Shown: positions 3,527-6,038 of the stretch, piece by piece | Layout of the letters: each line of letters begins with the position of its first letter | Position numbering within the stretch: the first letter of the stretch is position 1 | DNA from: Flavobacteriales bacterium | Lineage (GTDB): Bacteria > Bacteroidota > Bacteroidia > Flavobacteriales_F > PHOS-HE28 | Assembly: GCA_024640205.1 (NCBI GenBank) | Contig: JAHEFL010000125.1 | Coordinates: forward strand, 1 to 6,038 | Reading direction: 5' to 3' | DNA: 6,038 bases | Notes under the pieces: generated by a model | Database searches by the model: none | Told to the model about the DNA's origin: nothing | Seen by the model: only the letters and a program-made list of their open reading frames with translations | Program-made: the position numbers and the translations under genes

Positions 3527-5977
3527 ATGAACATGCACGTGGATCGATCTATCATCGCCCTTCTACTCACCATCTCTTCCGTCGCGCTATCCGCACAAGA
3601 AGGTCTTATTGAAGGTGTGGTGAGGACCGAACGAGGCGTGCCCTTGGCATTTGCCAACGTAGTGATCCACGGCACAGCGCATGGTACGACAACCAATGCG
3701 GACGGGCGATTCACCTTGGATGGGTTGACCGATGGGGAGTATATGATCGTGGCGAGCAGTGTTGGCTATGAAGTGGTCAGTGCCCACGTTCAGGTACCCG
3801 TTACCGGGGGGGCCATTGAGTTGCGGACAAGGGAGCGCGTGGTGGACCTCCCGGCTTTCACGGTCCAGAACAGCCTGACCGGCGGAACGGAACGGGCACG
3901 ACGAACGGATGGAGCCGCTTGGTACATCGGCCCCAAGGAACTGGAGGAACAAGGCTACACGGATGTGCTTCGGGTGCTCCGCTCCGTGCCGGGTGTGAAT
4001 ATCCAGGAAGAAGATGGCCTCGGGCTGCGACCGAACGTCGGGCTGCGCGGGGCAGGCGCGGAGCGAAGTGCCAAGATCACCGTGATGGAGGACGGAGTAC
4101 TCGCTGCCCCCGCGCCATATGCCGCCCCTGCGGCTTACTATTTCCCGACCATCGGAAGAATGAACGGGGTCGAAGTGGTGAAGGGCAGCAGCCAGATCCG
4201 GCATGGCCCTTTGACCACCGGTGGTGCCTTGAACATGCTTTCAACACCCGTTCCTGAGAGGACCTCTGGAATGGTGAGCCTGCAGGGTGGCAGCTACGGA
4301 AGCCGGAACATCCATGCGCATGCTGGCACGGAACACAACGGGATCGGTTTTCTTGTCGAAACGTTCCAGCAAGCCACGGACGGATTCAAGCTCCTCGATC
4401 ACGGAGGGAATACGGGGACATCGAAAAGTGACCAGATGGCCAAACTTCAATGGCGCTCAAGGGAGGGATCCCGGATCCAACATGCGGCCTCCGTCAAGGC
4501 AGGATACACTACCGAATCGGGAAATGAAACCTACCTGGGTTTAAGCGAGAATGACTTCGCGCTTACGCCGTACCGGCGCTATTCAGGTTCGCAAGAGGAT
4601 CGGATCACGGTCGAACATGACCTTTTCACCGCACAATACGCTGTCACATTGCCCTCCGGTCCGCAATTGACGTTCACCGGCTACCGCACGAACACCCATC
4701 GGAACTGGTACAAGCTGGACAAGGTGACCGACACGACCGGTACTGCGGTCGGGATCAGCACCATCCTCAGCGAACCTGATCGCTATGCATCGGCCTATCA
4801 CACGATCACCGGAGCCAGTTCTGCGGACAACTCCTTGCGCGTGAAAGCCAACAACCGGAATTATCAGGCTTCTGGGGTACAGTTCATCGGTGTTCAGGAG
4901 TTCCGGACGGAAGGAGCAACGCATCGACTCGAACTCGGGCTGCGGGTGCATGAGGACCATATGGATCGCTATCAGCACACGGATGGATACCGCATGGAAG
5001 AAGGCCGGATGTTGCTTACGGATCCCGGGGATCCGGGAACGGAGAGCAACCGTATCGCCAGTGCTGACGCTGTCGCAGCTCACTTCATGTATGACCTGGA
5101 GATCGGGCGGTTGGGGCTACGGCCGGGCTTGCGACATGAGCGCATTAACATGGTGGATGAAGACTTTGGCAGGAGCGATCCCGGGCGGAACGGTGATGAA
5201 CTGATAACGACCGAGAACGAAGTGGATGTCTGGATCCCGGGCATCGGCTTGGATATGGACATCACCGAGCATGTGAACGCCTTCACCGGTATCCACAGAG
5301 GGTTCTCTCCACCGGGAGCTGCACCGGGAACAAAGCCTGAAGCCAGCGTCAATTATGAAGCAGGGATACGGTTCGATCGTGCGGGCACATTCATCCAGCT
5401 GATCGGATTTCTCAATGACTATAGTGAACTCCTTGGAGCCGACCTGGCGGCCTCCGGTGGTACCGGGACGGGCGATCTGTTCAATGGAGGAGAGGCGATG
5501 GTACGGGGCCTTGAATTCCATATTTCGCACGATCCCTTGGTAGGCCTGAAGAACCATTTGCGCATGCCGATAAACTTGAGCTACACCTATACCGATGCCA
5601 GATTCGAAAGCACCTTCACAAGCACCTTTGAAGGTTGGGGATACGTCGCTCAAGGGGACCGCATCCCATACATCCCGATCCATCAGCTCAACGCCCGCAT
5701 CGGGATCGAGGGTAGGAAAGCCTCCATCTCGTTGACCACCACCTTTGTGGGTGAAGTGCCCGCGACCACCGGAACAGCGATCGACCAGGAACCCCAACGG
5801 ATACCCGCGTTCATGGTACTTGATGTAGCGACGACCTACCGATGGTCGCCTCGGATCGAGGTCTTCGCTTCAGTGCAGAACGTGTTTGATGACGCCTACC
5901 TGGTATCGCTTGTCCCGGCAGGTTCACGCCCTGGTGCTCCACGCATGATCTTCGGTGGTATGCGATTCCGGTTCTGA
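3527..5977 (+). CDS. TonB-dependent outer-membrane receptor, FecA-like
   Basis: A complete 816-residue receptor that imports a ligand across the outer membrane using TonB-ExbBD energy. Signal peptide: MNMHVDRSIIALLLTISSVALSAQ (about 1-24). Residues 25-105 form a carboxypeptidase-regulatory-like sandwich (IEGVVRTERGVPLAFANVVIHG, DGRFTLDGL, GEYMIVASSVGYE), the usual Bacteroidota N-terminal extension. DLPAFTVQ (107-114) may be the TonB box. The plug (about 130-240) carries DVLRVLRSVPGVNIQEEDG, RPNVGLRG, MEDGVLAAPAPY and VEVVKGSSQIRHGP. The barrel follows, with FecA-type blocks ALTPYRRYSGSQEDR (345-359), GIHRGFSPP (588-596), SVNYEAGIRF (607-616) and NDYSELLG (630-637), then QNVFDDAY and terminal Phe. 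These suggest a ferric-citrate or ferric-siderophore receptor, but ligand is unproven. It lacks the STN signalling domain of E. coli FecA, and no sigma/anti-sigma gene is in view. I chose the ATG at 3527 because it begins the signal peptide; the GTG at 3449 adds 26 non-signal residues. Confidence 0.93.
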   Translation: MNMHVDRSIIALLLTISSVALSAQEGLIEGVVRTERGVPLAFANVVIHGTAHGTTTNADGRFTLDGLTDGEYMIVASSVGYEVVSAHVQVPVTGGAIELRTRERVVDLPAFTVQNSLTGGTERARRTDGAAWYIGPKELEEQGYTDVLRVLRSVPGVNIQEEDGLGLRPNVGLRGAGAERSAKITVMEDGVLAAPAPYAAPAAYYFPTIGRMNGVEVVKGSSQIRHGPLTTGGALNMLSTPVPERTSGMVSLQGGSYGSRNIHAHAGTEHNGIGFLVETFQQATDGFKLLDHGGNTGTSKSDQMAKLQWRSREGSRIQHAASVKAGYTTESGNETYLGLSENDFALTPYRRYSGSQEDRITVEHDLFTAQYAVTLPSGPQLTFTGYRTNTHRNWYKLDKVTDTTGTAVGISTILSEPDRYASAYHTITGASSADNSLRVKANNRNYQASGVQFIGVQEFRTEGATHRLELGLRVHEDHMDRYQHTDGYRMEEGRMLLTDPGDPGTESNRIASADAVAAHFMYDLEIGRLGLRPGLRHERINMVDEDFGRSDPGRNGDELITTENEVDVWIPGIGLDMDITEHVNAFTGIHRGFSPPGAAPGTKPEASVNYEAGIRFDRAGTFIQLIGFLNDYSELLGADLAASGGTGTGDLFNGGEAMVRGLEFHISHDPLVGLKNHLRMPINLSYTYTDARFESTFTSTFEGWGYVAQGDRIPYIPIHQLNARIGIEGRKASISLTTTFVGEVPATTGTAIDQEPQRIPAFMVLDVATTYRWSPRIEVFASVQNVFDDAYLVSLVPAGSRPGAPRMIFGGMRFRF

Positions 5978-6003
5978 GCGATCTCAAGGGATACCTTAGC
6001 TCA
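5975..6003 (+). terminator. Possible stem-loop at the end of the receptor gene
   Basis: TGAGC (5975-5979, overlapping the stop codon) can pair with GCTCA (5999-6003). Inside it, AAGG (5986-5989) pairs with CCTT (5994-5997) around a GATA loop. No T-run follows directly; the nearest is TTTTT near 6033-6037. It is a weak terminator candidate that could serve either strand if a gene converges from the right. Confidence 0.28.
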
Positions 6004-6038
6004 CAGCATGATGGCGAGCGACAGGATCAAACTTTTTG

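Noticed and set aside
3435..3549. Shared CGTGGATC words (3448-3455 and 3538-3545) as a direct repeat
   Set aside because: Only 8 bp long, made of GATC words frequent throughout the window, and the second copy is ordinary coding sequence for the receptor's signal peptide.
3587..4204. 205-residue minus-strand open frame opposite the receptor's N-terminal and plug domains
   Set aside because: It is opposite strongly conserved plug motifs, and its translation is rich in His, Pro and Cys with no recognisable pattern.
4583..5083. 166-residue minus-strand open frame opposite the receptor barrel
   Set aside because: Antisense shadow of conserved barrel strands, with no motif.
5117..5797. 226-residue minus-strand open frame inside the receptor gene
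   Set aside because: It lies wholly antisense to well-conserved barrel sequence, its translation shows no domain, signal or membrane pattern, and long antisense frames are expected in DNA of this composition.
1..6038. Mobile element, CRISPR array, toxin-antitoxin pair, defence system or RNA gene
   Set aside because: I saw no transposase or recombinase motifs, spaced direct repeats, terminal inverted repeats, tRNA cloverleaf or rRNA-like sequence. All large open regions are explained by ordinary envelope, stress or DNA-binding genes.

Overview
The window looks like part of a Bacteroidota chromosome, probably a Flavobacteriales-type lineage of fairly high G+C (mid-50s percent by eye). The evidence is a TonB-dependent receptor that begins with a carboxypeptidase-regulatory-like beta-sandwich, a small beta-barrel protein of a type common in Bacteroidota, start codons without Shine-Dalgarno sequences, and TAnnTTTG-like boxes close to several starts. 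Placement below phylum is inference.

Layout, left to right. (1) A 5'-truncated plus-strand gene (1-554) for a small DNA-binding-type protein: N-terminal coiled coil, AT-hook, very basic linker, probable winged-helix domain. (2) A 93-bp gap with an imperfect hairpin. (3) A universal stress protein (648-1091), followed 12 bp later by (4) an exported PQQ-type sugar/sorbosone dehydrogenase-like beta-propeller (1104-2219); these two are probably co-transcribed. (5) An 88-bp gap, then a small exported beta-barrel protein (2308-2772). (6) A PAP2 membrane phosphatase on the minus strand (3461 to 2754), whose 3' end overlaps the barrel gene by 19 bp. (7) A short divergent control region, with a perfect 20-bp palindrome just inside the annotated PAP2 start and a second imperfect dyad between the two starts. 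(8) A complete FecA-like TonB-dependent outer-membrane receptor (3527-5977). (9) A 61-bp edge with a weak hairpin.

Working together: most products act in the envelope (periplasmic or exported dehydrogenase, two outer-membrane proteins, inner-membrane lipid phosphatase), with one cytoplasmic stress protein and one nucleoid or regulatory protein. Apart from the USP-dehydrogenase pair they do not form an obvious pathway. There is no mobile element, CRISPR array, tRNA or rRNA, and I see no clear new multi-gene system. The points most worth a second look are the palindromic divergent promoter region, which also makes the PAP2 start uncertain, and the AT-hook/winged-helix protein.
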